From contig CAJVXP010000015.1 of the NCBI GenBank assembly GCA_913009685.1, forward strand, positions 1 through 49,992: a stretch of DNA of 49,992 bases. The letters run 5' to 3'. Source of the DNA: an uncultured Bacteroidota bacterium (GTDB lineage: Bacteria; Bacteroidota; Bacteroidia; Bacteroidales; F082). How positions within the stretch are numbered: the stretch's first letter is position 1; every line of letters starts with the position of its first letter. The translations under genes and the position numbers were made by a program. Positions 1 to 7,582 of this stretch are shown piece by piece. The notes under the pieces were generated by a model. It ran no database searches. It was not told the origin of the DNA and worked only from the letters and a program-made list of their open reading frames with translations.

Positions 1-30
1 CTGGAGTTCAGACGTGTGCTCTTCCGATCT
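1..30. other. Illumina adapter sequence (not biological)
   Basis: The first 30 bases match the standard Illumina read-2 adapter and end in GACGTGTGCTCTTCCGATCT. The genome begins at about base 31. In the reverse strand the adapter reads as the in-frame peptide EIGRAHV, which would be a false C-terminus for the first gene. Confidence 0.97.
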
Positions 31-496
31 CTGGAGAAAGCAAAAAACGGTAATTTATTACAGTGAAAAATGTGAATGGAAGTATTCCAATCAAAAAGGC
101 ATTTTTGCATGAATCTAAGAAAGTTGGCCAGTTCCAACGTGCTGTTGGTGCTTCTATAAAAAAGCCCATAAAATATATGGCAATGCCCATTCCCAGTAAG
201 ACAATAATAATGGCTGCCAACTCTTTTAAAAATGTCCAGTCTTTATTGCTTGAAAAAAAACTAAAGGTTTTCAAGATTTTAACGAAAATAAAAACAAAGA
301 TGGCAGACAACAAACTGTAAATAGCCATGGTTACGTCAAAACTAAATGGATTTGCCTCGTGAGCATTAAGCGGCCTGTACAAAGCCATAAACCCAAAATT
401 GGTTAATGATAGTATTATGATACCTGTATAAGGTTTCTGTATAATGTAATTTTGTGGATATTTTCTATTTAACCACTTGTAAGCCTGATTAATCAT
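31..496 (-). CDS. LytTR-type membrane-anchored regulator, N-terminal part only
   Basis: The gene starts at the ATG at 496 and runs off the real end of the contig near base 31, so only about 155 residues remain. They hold a short cytoplasmic start (NQAYKWLN) and four hydrophobic stretches, at roughly residues 24-40, 55-75, 90-113 and 130-150, ending in INYRFLLSPE. This arrangement is typical of the N-terminal membrane domain of Bacteroidota LytTR-family transcription factors, which carry a C-terminal LytTR DNA-binding domain. That domain would lie beyond the adapter junction and cannot be seen. The assignment rests on the membrane topology and the general feel of the N-terminus, so another four-helix membrane protein is possible. 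It is divergent from rsmE across about 400 bases. Confidence 0.55.
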
Positions 497-903
497 TTCA
501 ATGTTGTAGTTTATATATGCTAATTTTCTGTAGTTATTTATTTTGCTGCTTCCTTAAAATTTATTTAAATTCAACCTGGTAATTCAGCCTCCAATCTAAC
601 GCCAAAATTAATTGTTTTACATTCAGTTAATTATTGTTTTTCAATTTTATTCATTTTCTAAACTTTTTTCCCATCGTTAGCGAAAATATTCAACCGGAAT
701 TTTTATGGCAGGGGGATTGGCTATAACGGCAGGATATCCGCATGTTTCCATCGTTTTTATCATTTTTCAAGTCAGGTTTCCTATTCATCAAAAGCCGGTA
801 TCATCCCATATACTTCCACACCCCGACAAAAATTCTGCCCGCCGGAAACAAACAAAATCTTTTACCTTTACACTTTGAAAACAGACTGAAATTAAGTTGC
901 CGA
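497..903. other. AT-rich intergenic region without a recognised gene
   Basis: This divergent spacer lies between the truncated regulator and rsmE. An open frame runs into rsmE from 742, but its 54 extra residues do not resemble any RsmE N-terminus and I treat them as untranslated. I see no RNA gene, repeat or strong two-part promoter here. Confidence 0.5.
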
Positions 904-1611
904 ATGAACACCAATCTTTTTTATGCACCTGATATTGAGCCACCGGTTTTTCAACTTACCACTGAAGAGTCCAAACATATTGTGAAAGTCCTGCGGATGA
1001 AAGCCGGGGACGATATCCTTTTTACCGGTGGGAAAGGGATGCTATACCATTGCCGTATAGCCGAAGCTAACCCGAGAGGCTGCTTTGTGGAAGTGCTCAA
1101 AACAGAACAGGGAAACGACCGTAGAAATTTCTTCTTACACATGGCTGTGGCCCCGACCAAAAACATCAATCGTTTTGAATGGTTTATGGAAAAAGCCACA
1201 GAAATGGGTATCGACCGGATCACGCCGTTCATCAGCGAGCATTCCGAGCGGAAAACAGTGAAAACCGAACGCCTGAACCGTGTCATTACCGCAGCCATGA
1301 AACAGTCGCTCAAAACGTTTCATCCGGTTTTGGATGAGACTGTCCGGTTTGAAGAACTCATCCGGCAGCCTTTTGAAGGCGAAAAATTCATTGCTTACAT
1401 TGACAGTGCGGTAACGCTGGAGCTCTCCAAAGCTTACCATCGCAGTAGCCATGCCCTGATACTGATTGGTCCCGAGGGCGATTTTAGCAGGGAGGAAGTA
1501 GAAGCAGCCAAATCTTTCGGCTTTGTCCCCGTGAAACTGGGACCTTCGCGACTACGCACAGAGACGGCAGCAGTGGCAGCTTGTCATACTATCAATCTAT
1601 TAAATTATTAA
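904..1611 (+). CDS. rsmE: 16S rRNA (uracil-1498-N3)-methyltransferase RsmE
   Basis: RsmE is a SPOUT-class enzyme that methylates N3 of U1498 in 16S rRNA using S-adenosylmethionine. The 235-residue protein has the N-terminal PUA-like part (FYAPDI, then SKHIVKVLRMKAGD near residue 30) and the C-terminal trefoil-knot signature: LIGPEGDFS followed by LGPSRLRTETA, where the SAM pocket forms. Length and motif order are normal for the family. I chose the ATG at 904 because the protein then begins MNTNLFYA, the usual family start. A longer frame reaches back to 742 but adds unrelated residues. The gene appears to stand alone; the next gene starts after an imperfect hairpin and its own promoter. Confidence 0.93.
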   Translation: MNTNLFYAPDIEPPVFQLTTEESKHIVKVLRMKAGDDILFTGGKGMLYHCRIAEANPRGCFVEVLKTEQGNDRRNFFLHMAVAPTKNINRFEWFMEKATEMGIDRITPFISEHSERKTVKTERLNRVITAAMKQSLKTFHPVLDETVRFEELIRQPFEGEKFIAYIDSAVTLELSKAYHRSSHALILIGPEGDFSREEVEAAKSFGFVPVKLGPSRLRTETAAVAACHTINLLNY

Positions 1612-1619
1612 TCCTCTTT

Positions 1620-1645
1620 ATTCATCTCGTTTTAAACGAATGAAT
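1620..1645 (+). terminator. Imperfect stem-loop after rsmE
   Basis: ATTCAT and CGTTT on the left pair with AAACG and ATGAAT on the right across a 26-base near-palindrome nine bases after the rsmE stop. There is no following U-tract, so a terminator role is only a guess from its position. Confidence 0.3.
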
Positions 1646-1743
1646 GTACGACACTGTGGGAAGCAAGTCAGGCAGGAAAATACTTTTAGGAGAAAGCAGC
1701 CGGCATTTTAACAGCAGAATAGCCAATAGATTTTCCTGATAAC

Positions 1744-1774
1744 ATTGTAAACCACACTTAGTTTTGTATCTTTG
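1744..1774 (+). promoter_or_regulatory. Bacteroidota-type promoter for the acyltransferase gene
   Basis: ATTG at 1744-1747, a 19-base spacer, then TATCTTTG at 1767-1774 match the -33 (TTTG) and -7 (TAnnTTTG) elements of the primary Bacteroidota sigma factor. Transcription would begin near 1781, which rules out the in-frame TTG at 1772 as the start codon of the following gene. Confidence 0.6.
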
Positions 1775-1798
1775 CATACAACTAAAATTAGAAAGAAT

Positions 1799-2959
1799 AT
1801 GGTGGCGATGGATTTTGAGAACATCAGGCCCTATAATGAGGAAGAGGCACTGCAGGCTATTCAGCGCATTGTAAAACATGACAAATTTTACAGCATCCTT
1901 TCATTCGTTTTTGGCCAGGAAAGAGGAAAAGAGATGGCCGCCCAAGCAGCCCGTTCACAATCAATTACCGAGTTTCAGCACAATTTTATGAGACCGCTTG
2001 TTTGGGAAATTGTAAAAAACACTACCGAAAACCTGAGCGTTTCCGGTTTCAAAGTGTTGCAGTCGGAGACTCCCCACGTTTTTATCGGCAATCATCGTGA
2101 CATTACACTGGACTCTTCTATTCTGGCAACACTGCTGCAAGATTATAATATAACGTTGGCCATCACCTGGGGCGACAACCTGATGGCTTCCCCGTTTGTT
2201 ACCGACCTCGGTAAAATCAACCGGACGATTACTGTCTTTAGAGGTGGTTCGCCACGCGAGATACTCCTTAACTCAAAGCGGCTTTCGACTTATATCCGCA
2301 AACTCATCACTGAAGAAAACCTGTCGGTATGGATTGCCCAACGAAAAGGGCGTTCCAAAAATGGCGATGACAGAACAGACCCGGGGGTACTGAAAATGCT
2401 TAGCCTGTCAGGGAAAGGCAGTTTTCCTGACAAAATAAAAAGCCTGAATATCCGGCCGGTGTGTGTTTCCTACGAGTGGGAACCGTGTGATATTCAAAAA
2501 GTTAAAGAACTTTACATCTCCTCAAAAGAAAATTATATAAAAAGTGAGGATGAAGATTTAAACAGTATTTTAGGGGGAGTTACCGGACAAAAAGGCCGGG
2601 TACATTACTCCATAGGAAAATCTGTAAATGAGAAACTTGAAAATTTTAAGACAGGTATTCCCAACAACGAGCACCTTTTGCGGCTATCTGAACTTATTGA
2701 TGTGGAGATATTTGAGAACTACCGCTTATGGCCTAACAACTTTCTGGCCTGGGACAGATTAAACCATAGCAGCAAATTTGAATCACGCTATTCTGCCGAT
2801 ACGGAACGAGCTTTTGAAAAGCGAATAGCAGAACTACTGGAAAAAGCAAAACCTCTCGGAGGTAACGATGATGAGTTTATAAAACTATTCCTTTCACTTT
2901 ACGCAAAACCTTTGCAGAATAAGCTGACACACGGATTGTCGTTGGATTCGCCAATGTGA
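1799..2959 (+). CDS. PlsC-like glycerolipid acyltransferase
   Basis: This 386-residue protein is a member of the 1-acylglycerol-3-phosphate acyltransferase superfamily, which moves acyl chains onto glycerolipid backbones at the inner face of the membrane. Block I is seen as GNHRDITLD (around residue 97) and block II-like sequence follows as INRTITVFRGG. The spacing in block I is H-x5-D rather than the textbook H-x4-D, unless the Asp two residues after the His serves. I recall similar forms in other Bacteroidota, so this may be a subfamily trait. The central part includes WIAQRKGRSKNGDDRTDPG, resembling the substrate-binding loop. There is no obvious membrane helix. I chose the ATG at 1799 (another lies at 1808) because the promoter overlaps the earlier TTG. 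The exact substrate is unknown. Confidence 0.75.
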   Translation: MVAMDFENIRPYNEEEALQAIQRIVKHDKFYSILSFVFGQERGKEMAAQAARSQSITEFQHNFMRPLVWEIVKNTTENLSVSGFKVLQSETPHVFIGNHRDITLDSSILATLLQDYNITLAITWGDNLMASPFVTDLGKINRTITVFRGGSPREILLNSKRLSTYIRKLITEENLSVWIAQRKGRSKNGDDRTDPGVLKMLSLSGKGSFPDKIKSLNIRPVCVSYEWEPCDIQKVKELYISSKENYIKSEDEDLNSILGGVTGQKGRVHYSIGKSVNEKLENFKTGIPNNEHLLRLSELIDVEIFENYRLWPNNFLAWDRLNHSSKFESRYSADTERAFEKRIAELLEKAKPLGGNDDEFIKLFLSLYAKPLQNKLTHGLSLDSPM

Positions 2960-3176
2960 TCCTGTGCTATTTACATCCCGGAAATACACCCAAAACATAA
3001 ATACAAACGGTCCGGGCTAACGCCTGAACCATTAATACAGGAAGACACCCATCGCTCTTTCAGAGCTCGTGTTTGTTTTGATAGAATACCCCGCGTTCAC
3101 TGCGTTGCACACCGGATTAAAACCTTTCGGGGCGTTGTCCCTTTCGGCTTTTTGCCTTCCATCATCCCATCATCCC

Positions 3177-3224
3177 TTCGCTCCTTCGCCACTTCGCAAT
3201 TTCGCTCCTTCGCCACTTCGCAAC
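3177..3224. repeat. Six tandem copies of an 8-bp TTCGCnnn unit
   Basis: The 48 bases read TTCGCTCC, TTCGCCAC, TTCGCAAT, then the same three again with the last as TTCGCAAC. This is an 8-bp repeat inside a duplicated 24-bp block. It lies just past the stop codon of the reverse-strand reductase gene, in the spacer between convergent genes. The rest of that spacer (2960-3176) has no recognised feature. Confidence 0.9.
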
Positions 3225-3231
3225 TTCAAAT

Positions 3232-4116
3232 TTATTTCTTCTTCGCCCGAATCATAGCCTCCAGCATATCCCACATGGATTGAGGAATATGTTCCAGCAT
3301 ATTAAACTCACCGGCGCCCTGAAGCCATTCGCCACCATCGATGGTAACAACTTCGCCGTTGACATAAGCTGAGAAATCCGACATGAGGTAAGCGGCAAGA
3401 TTGGCCAGCTCCTGATGTTCGCCGACACGTTTCAGGGGAACTTTTTTACGGATGTCAAACTTTTCTTTTAAGTCGCCCGGCAGTAAACGATCCCAGGCTC
3501 CTTTGGTAGGAAACGGTCCGGGAGCAATGGCGTTCATACGGATGCCGTATTTTGCCCATTCCACTGCCAGCGAGCGAGTCATAGCCAAAACCCCGGCCTT
3601 GGCGGTTGCAGAAGGAACCACGTAAGCACTTCCCGTAAAAGCGTAGGTGGTAACAATATTTAAAACGACAGCCTTTTCCTGTTTGGATTTAATCCAGTGT
3701 TTCCCCAGCGCCAGCGTACAATTTTTGCTGCCTTTCAGGACAATGTCTATCACTGTATCAAAAGCATGCGCCGACAGCCGCTCGGTAGGGCTGATAAAAT
3801 TACCCGCCGCATTGTTTAGCAGACCATCCACCTTGCCAAAAGCCTCCAGCGTGGCGGCAAGCATAGCTTCTACTTCGTCGTAGTTACGCACATCGCACTT
3901 CACCGACAGCACTTTTCCGCTGGTTTCGGCCTCCAACTCCTGTGCGGTATTCTTTAGCTTCTCCAGATTCCGGGAGGTGATTACCACCTTCGCTCCCAGT
4001 TGTAAAAAATAACGTGACATGGATTTTCCCAGACCTGATCCGCCACCTGTCACCACAATTACCTGATCTTTCAACACTTCCGATGTAAACATCGGCGTAT
4101 TATACACGTTTCCCAT
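3232..4116 (-). CDS. SDR oxidoreductase, 2,4-dienoyl-CoA reductase-like
   Basis: This is a 294-residue short-chain dehydrogenase. The NAD(P)-binding motif TGGGSGLGKSM is near residue 25, and NNAAGNFISPTERL follows near 108. The usual catalytic YxxxK is replaced by SATAK in the context VVPSATAKAGVLAMTRSLA, and it is followed by NAIAPGPFPTKGAW. Those features match mitochondrial 2,4-dienoyl-CoA reductase (DECR1), which uses NADPH to reduce dienoyl-CoA intermediates of unsaturated fatty-acid beta-oxidation. Its start overlaps the end of the acyl-CoA synthetase gene by 17 bases, so the two are probably co-translated and act on the same acyl-CoA pool. A second possible start (MFTSEV) is at 4092. 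Confidence 0.82.
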   Translation of the reverse strand: MGNVYNTPMFTSEVLKDQVIVVTGGGSGLGKSMSRYFLQLGAKVVITSRNLEKLKNTAQELEAETSGKVLSVKCDVRNYDEVEAMLAATLEAFGKVDGLLNNAAGNFISPTERLSAHAFDTVIDIVLKGSKNCTLALGKHWIKSKQEKAVVLNIVTTYAFTGSAYVVPSATAKAGVLAMTRSLAVEWAKYGIRMNAIAPGPFPTKGAWDRLLPGDLKEKFDIRKKVPLKRVGEHQELANLAAYLMSDFSAYVNGEVVTIDGGEWLQGAGEFNMLEHIPQSMWDMLEAMIRAKKK

Positions 4117-5770
4117 CTTCTGCTGTTTTTTCGTTGTACAAAAATCGTTTTATCTTTTTTGTAGCCGTTTTAATAAATTCTTCTTTTTGAGGGATGATTC
4201 GCTGGATCTTGGAAAAACGACTCACCCGGCTGTTGATATATTCTTTCAAATCAACGCTCAGCTCATTGTAAAAATTCTCCACATATTCCGAAACACCTTC
4301 TTTTATCTCGTTGAATTTTCTCTCAATTTCATCTTTGTCGAAGTGAACCAGCGCCACCAGTTTTCCTTTCTGCTCAATAACGAGTGATTCAACGACATGT
4401 TTGAAATTATTGATAACCGATTCTATCTCTTCGGGATAGATGTTTTCACCACCCGGACCGATAATCACATTCTTAGAACGTCCGCGGATATGCAGATAGC
4501 CCTCTTTGTCAAAAATGCCGAGGTCACCGGTGCGAAACCATCCATCCTTCGTCAGCACCTGAGCCGTAAGTTCAGGTTCTTTGTAATAACCTTTCATCAC
4601 GTTAGGGCCGCGTGCCCATACTTCACCTTCGCCAGTGGTTTTATCAGGATTATGAATTTTCACTTCCACACCATCAAGCACTTTTCCGGCAGCTTGCAAC
4701 CGTGCCTCTTTTGTATCGAAAGCCGCCAGCAACGGAGCCGTTTCCGTCAGACCGTAACCAACAGCATAAGGGAATTTTGCCTCCAGCAAAAATTTCTCCA
4801 CCTGCTCGTTAATTTTGGCACCACCAATACCGAAAAATTTCAGTTCGCCTCCAAAGGTTTTGAGTAGTTTTTTCCCAGCTATCCGATTTAGTTTTTTTCT
4901 AAAAAACGGCTTGCCATAAAGCTTTTTCATTATTTTTTTATCCATGAAAGCCGGTAAAATTTTCGCGCGGAATATCTTCTCAATAATCAGCGGAACCGTC
5001 AGCATAAAGGTGGGTTTCACTTCCTGAAGAGCAGGAAGCAACACCGAAGGCGAAGGCGCTTTTTTCAAATAATAAATGCAGGCACCATGAGATAAAGGCA
5101 AAATAAAGCCAATAGTATTTTCATAGGTATGAGATAAAGGCAATACTGATAAAAAGCGGTCCTTATCGGTTATTTTCCGGATTGTGCTGCCCTGGACTAC
5201 ATTAAACGTAATGTTTTTGTGTGTCAGCATGACGCCTTTCGACTTTCCTGTGGTTCCGGAAGTATAAATTATGGCTGCCATATCATCTTCGGCTACCGTA
5301 TATTCTTTCTCAGGAATAGCATCTTCATCAAAAACAACTTCAGATTCGCCTTCCAACAGACTAAAATCTTCAATAGCGATTTTGTATTTCAGCGAGTGGA
5401 TATTAGAGGAAGCAATCTTTGACTCCAGCCCTTGCGAAACGAAAAGTGCCAAGGCGCGTGAATGACGAAGCACATTTTTTATCTCCTCGCCCGAAAAGTC
5501 GGGTAACAGAGGAACCACCACCGCTCCCATGGAAACGATGGCAAAATAAGCTATCCCCCAGTGGGGCATGTTCGCACTCAGCAAGGCTACCCGGTCGCCG
5601 GGCTGTACCTCCAATTTTTCAAGCATAGCCGTTACAGCTTTAGTTTTCGTAAGGAAGTCCTTGTAAGAAACGGGCTCCTCCCCCACAAAGGCAACTGCCG
5701 GACGGTTTACGTGTTGCCTCACGGTTGTTTCCAGCAAGGCAGGTAATGTTAATACGGGAAGTTCTGACAT
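4100..5770 (-). CDS. Long-chain acyl-CoA synthetase (AMP-forming)
   Basis: The 556-residue enzyme belongs to the ANL superfamily, which activates fatty acids with ATP and CoA. It shows the P-loop-like motif IIYTSGTTGKSKGVMLTHKN, the A5-type GYGLTETAP, the ATP-binding FRTGDLG and the hinge region IRGRSKNVIIGPGGENIYPEEIE. The C-terminal part ends in a lysine-containing stretch (IKTATKKIKRF) where the A10 lysine is expected. I place the start at the ATG at 5770 (MSELPVLTL) because a promoter with its -7 element at 5788-5795 lies inside the longer frame that begins at 5821. It is the first gene of an operon with the dienoyl-CoA reductase-like gene, consistent with fatty-acid uptake and degradation. 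Confidence 0.88.
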   Translation of the reverse strand: MSELPVLTLPALLETTVRQHVNRPAVAFVGEEPVSYKDFLTKTKAVTAMLEKLEVQPGDRVALLSANMPHWGIAYFAIVSMGAVVVPLLPDFSGEEIKNVLRHSRALALFVSQGLESKIASSNIHSLKYKIAIEDFSLLEGESEVVFDEDAIPEKEYTVAEDDMAAIIYTSGTTGKSKGVMLTHKNITFNVVQGSTIRKITDKDRFLSVLPLSHTYENTIGFILPLSHGACIYYLKKAPSPSVLLPALQEVKPTFMLTVPLIIEKIFRAKILPAFMDKKIMKKLYGKPFFRKKLNRIAGKKLLKTFGGELKFFGIGGAKINEQVEKFLLEAKFPYAVGYGLTETAPLLAAFDTKEARLQAAGKVLDGVEVKIHNPDKTTGEGEVWARGPNVMKGYYKEPELTAQVLTKDGWFRTGDLGIFDKEGYLHIRGRSKNVIIGPGGENIYPEEIESVINNFKHVVESLVIEQKGKLVALVHFDKDEIERKFNEIKEGVSEYVENFYNELSVDLKEYINSRVSRFSKIQRIIPQKEEFIKTATKKIKRFLYNEKTAEDGKRV

Positions 5771-5787
5771 AATGCTTATTTTATCAC

Positions 5788-5818
5788 CAAAGATATGACT
5801 TTTGTTTAATAATAACAA
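5788..5818 (-). promoter_or_regulatory. Promoter of the acyl-CoA synthetase/reductase operon
   Basis: On the reverse strand, TTG at 5818-5816 is followed by a 20-base spacer and TATCTTTG at 5795-5788, matching the Bacteroidota -33/-7 pattern. The transcript would start about ten bases before the ATG at 5770. Confidence 0.55.
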
Positions 5819-5851
5819 CAATTAATAAACACAAGTCTGAAACACAAAACC

Positions 5852-6664
5852 TTACAGCTCCCGAATAAGCGATTCAAACAGGAGTACTAAATCCTTTTCG
5901 GCTATCATGGCATTACGAATGATGTCATCAATATCTACCGGATGCAAATTATCAGGATCGCCTTGATCTGTAATCACCGAGACAGCAGCTACCTTCATCC
6001 CCATATGGTTGGCGACAAGGACTTCCGGAACCGTGGACATGCCCACGGCATCTGCGCCCATAAGCTTTATAAACCGGTATTCGGCGCGGGTCTCCAGGCT
6101 GGGGCCAATCCAGGCTACGTAAACACCCTTGTTTATTTTGATACCTTTTTCCGCTGCTATCTTTTCCATAAGGGAAATCAGTCCGGGATTGTACGGCCGG
6201 CTCATATCGGGGAAACGCGGTCCCAGCTCATCCAGGTTTTTCCCCACAAGCGGACTCCCCGGAAGCATGTTGATGTGGTCGTCGATAATCATCAGGGAAG
6301 ACTTGGGCAAATTCAGGTTTACTGCTCCGGCAGCATTTGACACCAGCAGATAATTGATTCCGAGCATTTTCATTACACGAACCGGAAAAGTAACTTCCTG
6401 CAACGTATAGCCTTCATAAAAATGAAAACGGCCATTCATAACGAGGACTTTCTTTCCGCCCAGCTCGCCATAAAGCAGTTTTCCGGAATGAAACTCAACG
6501 GTTGACAACGGAAAATGCGGAATATCCTTATAATCAAGGGTTATCTCCACATTCACATCGTTGGCCAGGCTTCCCAGTCCGGTTCCCAAAATAATACCGA
6601 TTTCCGGTTTTTCGACTCCTTTGCTTTTCAGGAAGCTTACCGTCTCATTTAATTTTTCCATCAT
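5852..6664 (-). CDS. punA: Purine-nucleoside phosphorylase (trimeric type)
   Basis: The 270-residue protein belongs to the trimeric PNP family, which splits purine ribonucleosides and deoxyribonucleosides with phosphate to give the free base and (deoxy)ribose-1-phosphate. Visible family features are the phosphate-binding IILGTGLGSLA near residue 24, FHSGKLLYGEL, GRFHFYEGY, the base-site NAAGAVN, GPSLETRAEYRF and the Met-rich VGMSTVPEVLVANH. Two adjacent ATG codons (6664 and 6661) could each start it. It lies downstream of the bat operon on the same strand but has its own TAnnTTTG element, so it is likely transcribed separately. The symbol follows the Bacillus homologue; the family assignment is firmer than the symbol. 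Confidence 0.9.
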   Translation of the reverse strand: MMEKLNETVSFLKSKGVEKPEIGIILGTGLGSLANDVNVEITLDYKDIPHFPLSTVEFHSGKLLYGELGGKKVLVMNGRFHFYEGYTLQEVTFPVRVMKMLGINYLLVSNAAGAVNLNLPKSSLMIIDDHINMLPGSPLVGKNLDELGPRFPDMSRPYNPGLISLMEKIAAEKGIKINKGVYVAWIGPSLETRAEYRFIKLMGADAVGMSTVPEVLVANHMGMKVAAVSVITDQGDPDNLHPVDIDDIIRNAMIAEKDLVLLFESLIREL

Positions 6665-6684
6665 TGTATTTCAAATTTAGGACG

Positions 6685-6692
6685 CAAAGCTA
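6685..6692 (-). promoter_or_regulatory. -7 element before purine-nucleoside phosphorylase
   Basis: TAGCTTTG on the reverse strand, about 20 bases before the start codon, matches TAnnTTTG. I could not see a convincing -33 TTTG at the usual distance. Confidence 0.4.
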
Positions 6693-6806
6693 AAAAAATC
6701 CTGATTTTTGCATATCAGACCTGAGGCAATGAAACCATTGTAAGAAGTCCGAAACTACCCACAAAAGTGTGTTAAGTAATCTTTTTCGGTCTCAACCCTA
6801 TTCCTC

Positions 6807-7574
6807 TCAAATCTCTTTCATGGATTGTTTCGGCAGCCAGCCGATACTACCGTTTTGCAGCTTGATTTTTTTCCAGCCATCGACCTCGTCGAGCAACCTG
6901 ACTTTGGTACCCTGATGAATGACAAACAAGTCCACCGAGTTAGGTGTGGGTGAGCTCTTTGCAGTGATAGTCGGTGTAAAAATAATGGCTTCGCTATGAT
7001 GTTGCGAATAGTAAGCTTTTTGCGATGCCAGTCCGAATGCCACAAAGGAGGCAACCAACATAAACACCCCCAGGAAGAAAGACAGCTCCCGGCGGGTTCG
7101 TCGTCCCGGAGATAAAATAAACACCCCCAGAAGAAAGACAAACAGCGCAAAAGAAACGAGAGAAAGAACAGCCCACGTGTTGGCATTAAAAAGATCATAG
7201 AAATAGTTCCACCATCGTTTCAAAAACATTTCGGGTACCTTTTCAATTTTATCGGGGATCATTGTGTTGGCCAGGTTCAGATTGTACTGAATGTCAGCGT
7301 TGTTGGGGTCCAGTTTTTTAGCTTTTTCATAATAAAGAATCGCCGAAGGCATATCTTTTTTCCGGAAATAAGCATCTCCGAGGTTGAAGTAAAGCTTAGG
7401 CGAAACCAATCCCAGTTTCAGCACACGATTGTACATATTTACGGCCGAATCGTACTGCTGATGGTCATACGCACGGTTAGCCCGGACTATCAACGAATCA
7501 GGGTTGATAGCCGAGGCCTGGATTGAAAAAGCCACCAAAGTCAAAAATAAAATATGTTTTAGTATCCGTTTCAT
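6807..7574 (-). CDS. batE: BatE: TPR and SH3-like membrane protein
   Basis: This is the last gene of the Bacteroides-aerotolerance operon. The 255-residue protein has a signal peptide (cleavage near ASA, residue 22), two to three TPR motifs (NRAYDHQQYDSAVNMYNRVL and the following YFNLGDAYFRKKD unit, residues about 30-105), two membrane helices (about 133-155 and 163-182) and a C-terminal SH3-like domain (about 205-255, with GTKVRLLDEVDGWKKIKL and GWLPKQSM). The same architecture is found in BatE of other Bacteroidota. Its periplasmic repeats and SH3 module suggest a scaffolding role in the Bat complex, whose biochemical function is unsettled. It follows batD by eight bases. Confidence 0.85.
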   Translation of the reverse strand: MKRILKHILFLTLVAFSIQASAINPDSLIVRANRAYDHQQYDSAVNMYNRVLKLGLVSPKLYFNLGDAYFRKKDMPSAILYYEKAKKLDPNNADIQYNLNLANTMIPDKIEKVPEMFLKRWWNYFYDLFNANTWAVLSLVSFALFVFLLGVFILSPGRRTRRELSFFLGVFMLVASFVAFGLASQKAYYSQHHSEAIIFTPTITAKSSPTPNSVDLFVIHQGTKVRLLDEVDGWKKIKLQNGSIGWLPKQSMKEI

Positions 7575-7582
7575 CTGTCAAC

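Noticed and set aside
742-903. A 54-residue N-terminal extension of RsmE
   Set aside because: The extra residues match no RsmE and the ATG at 904 gives the normal family start.
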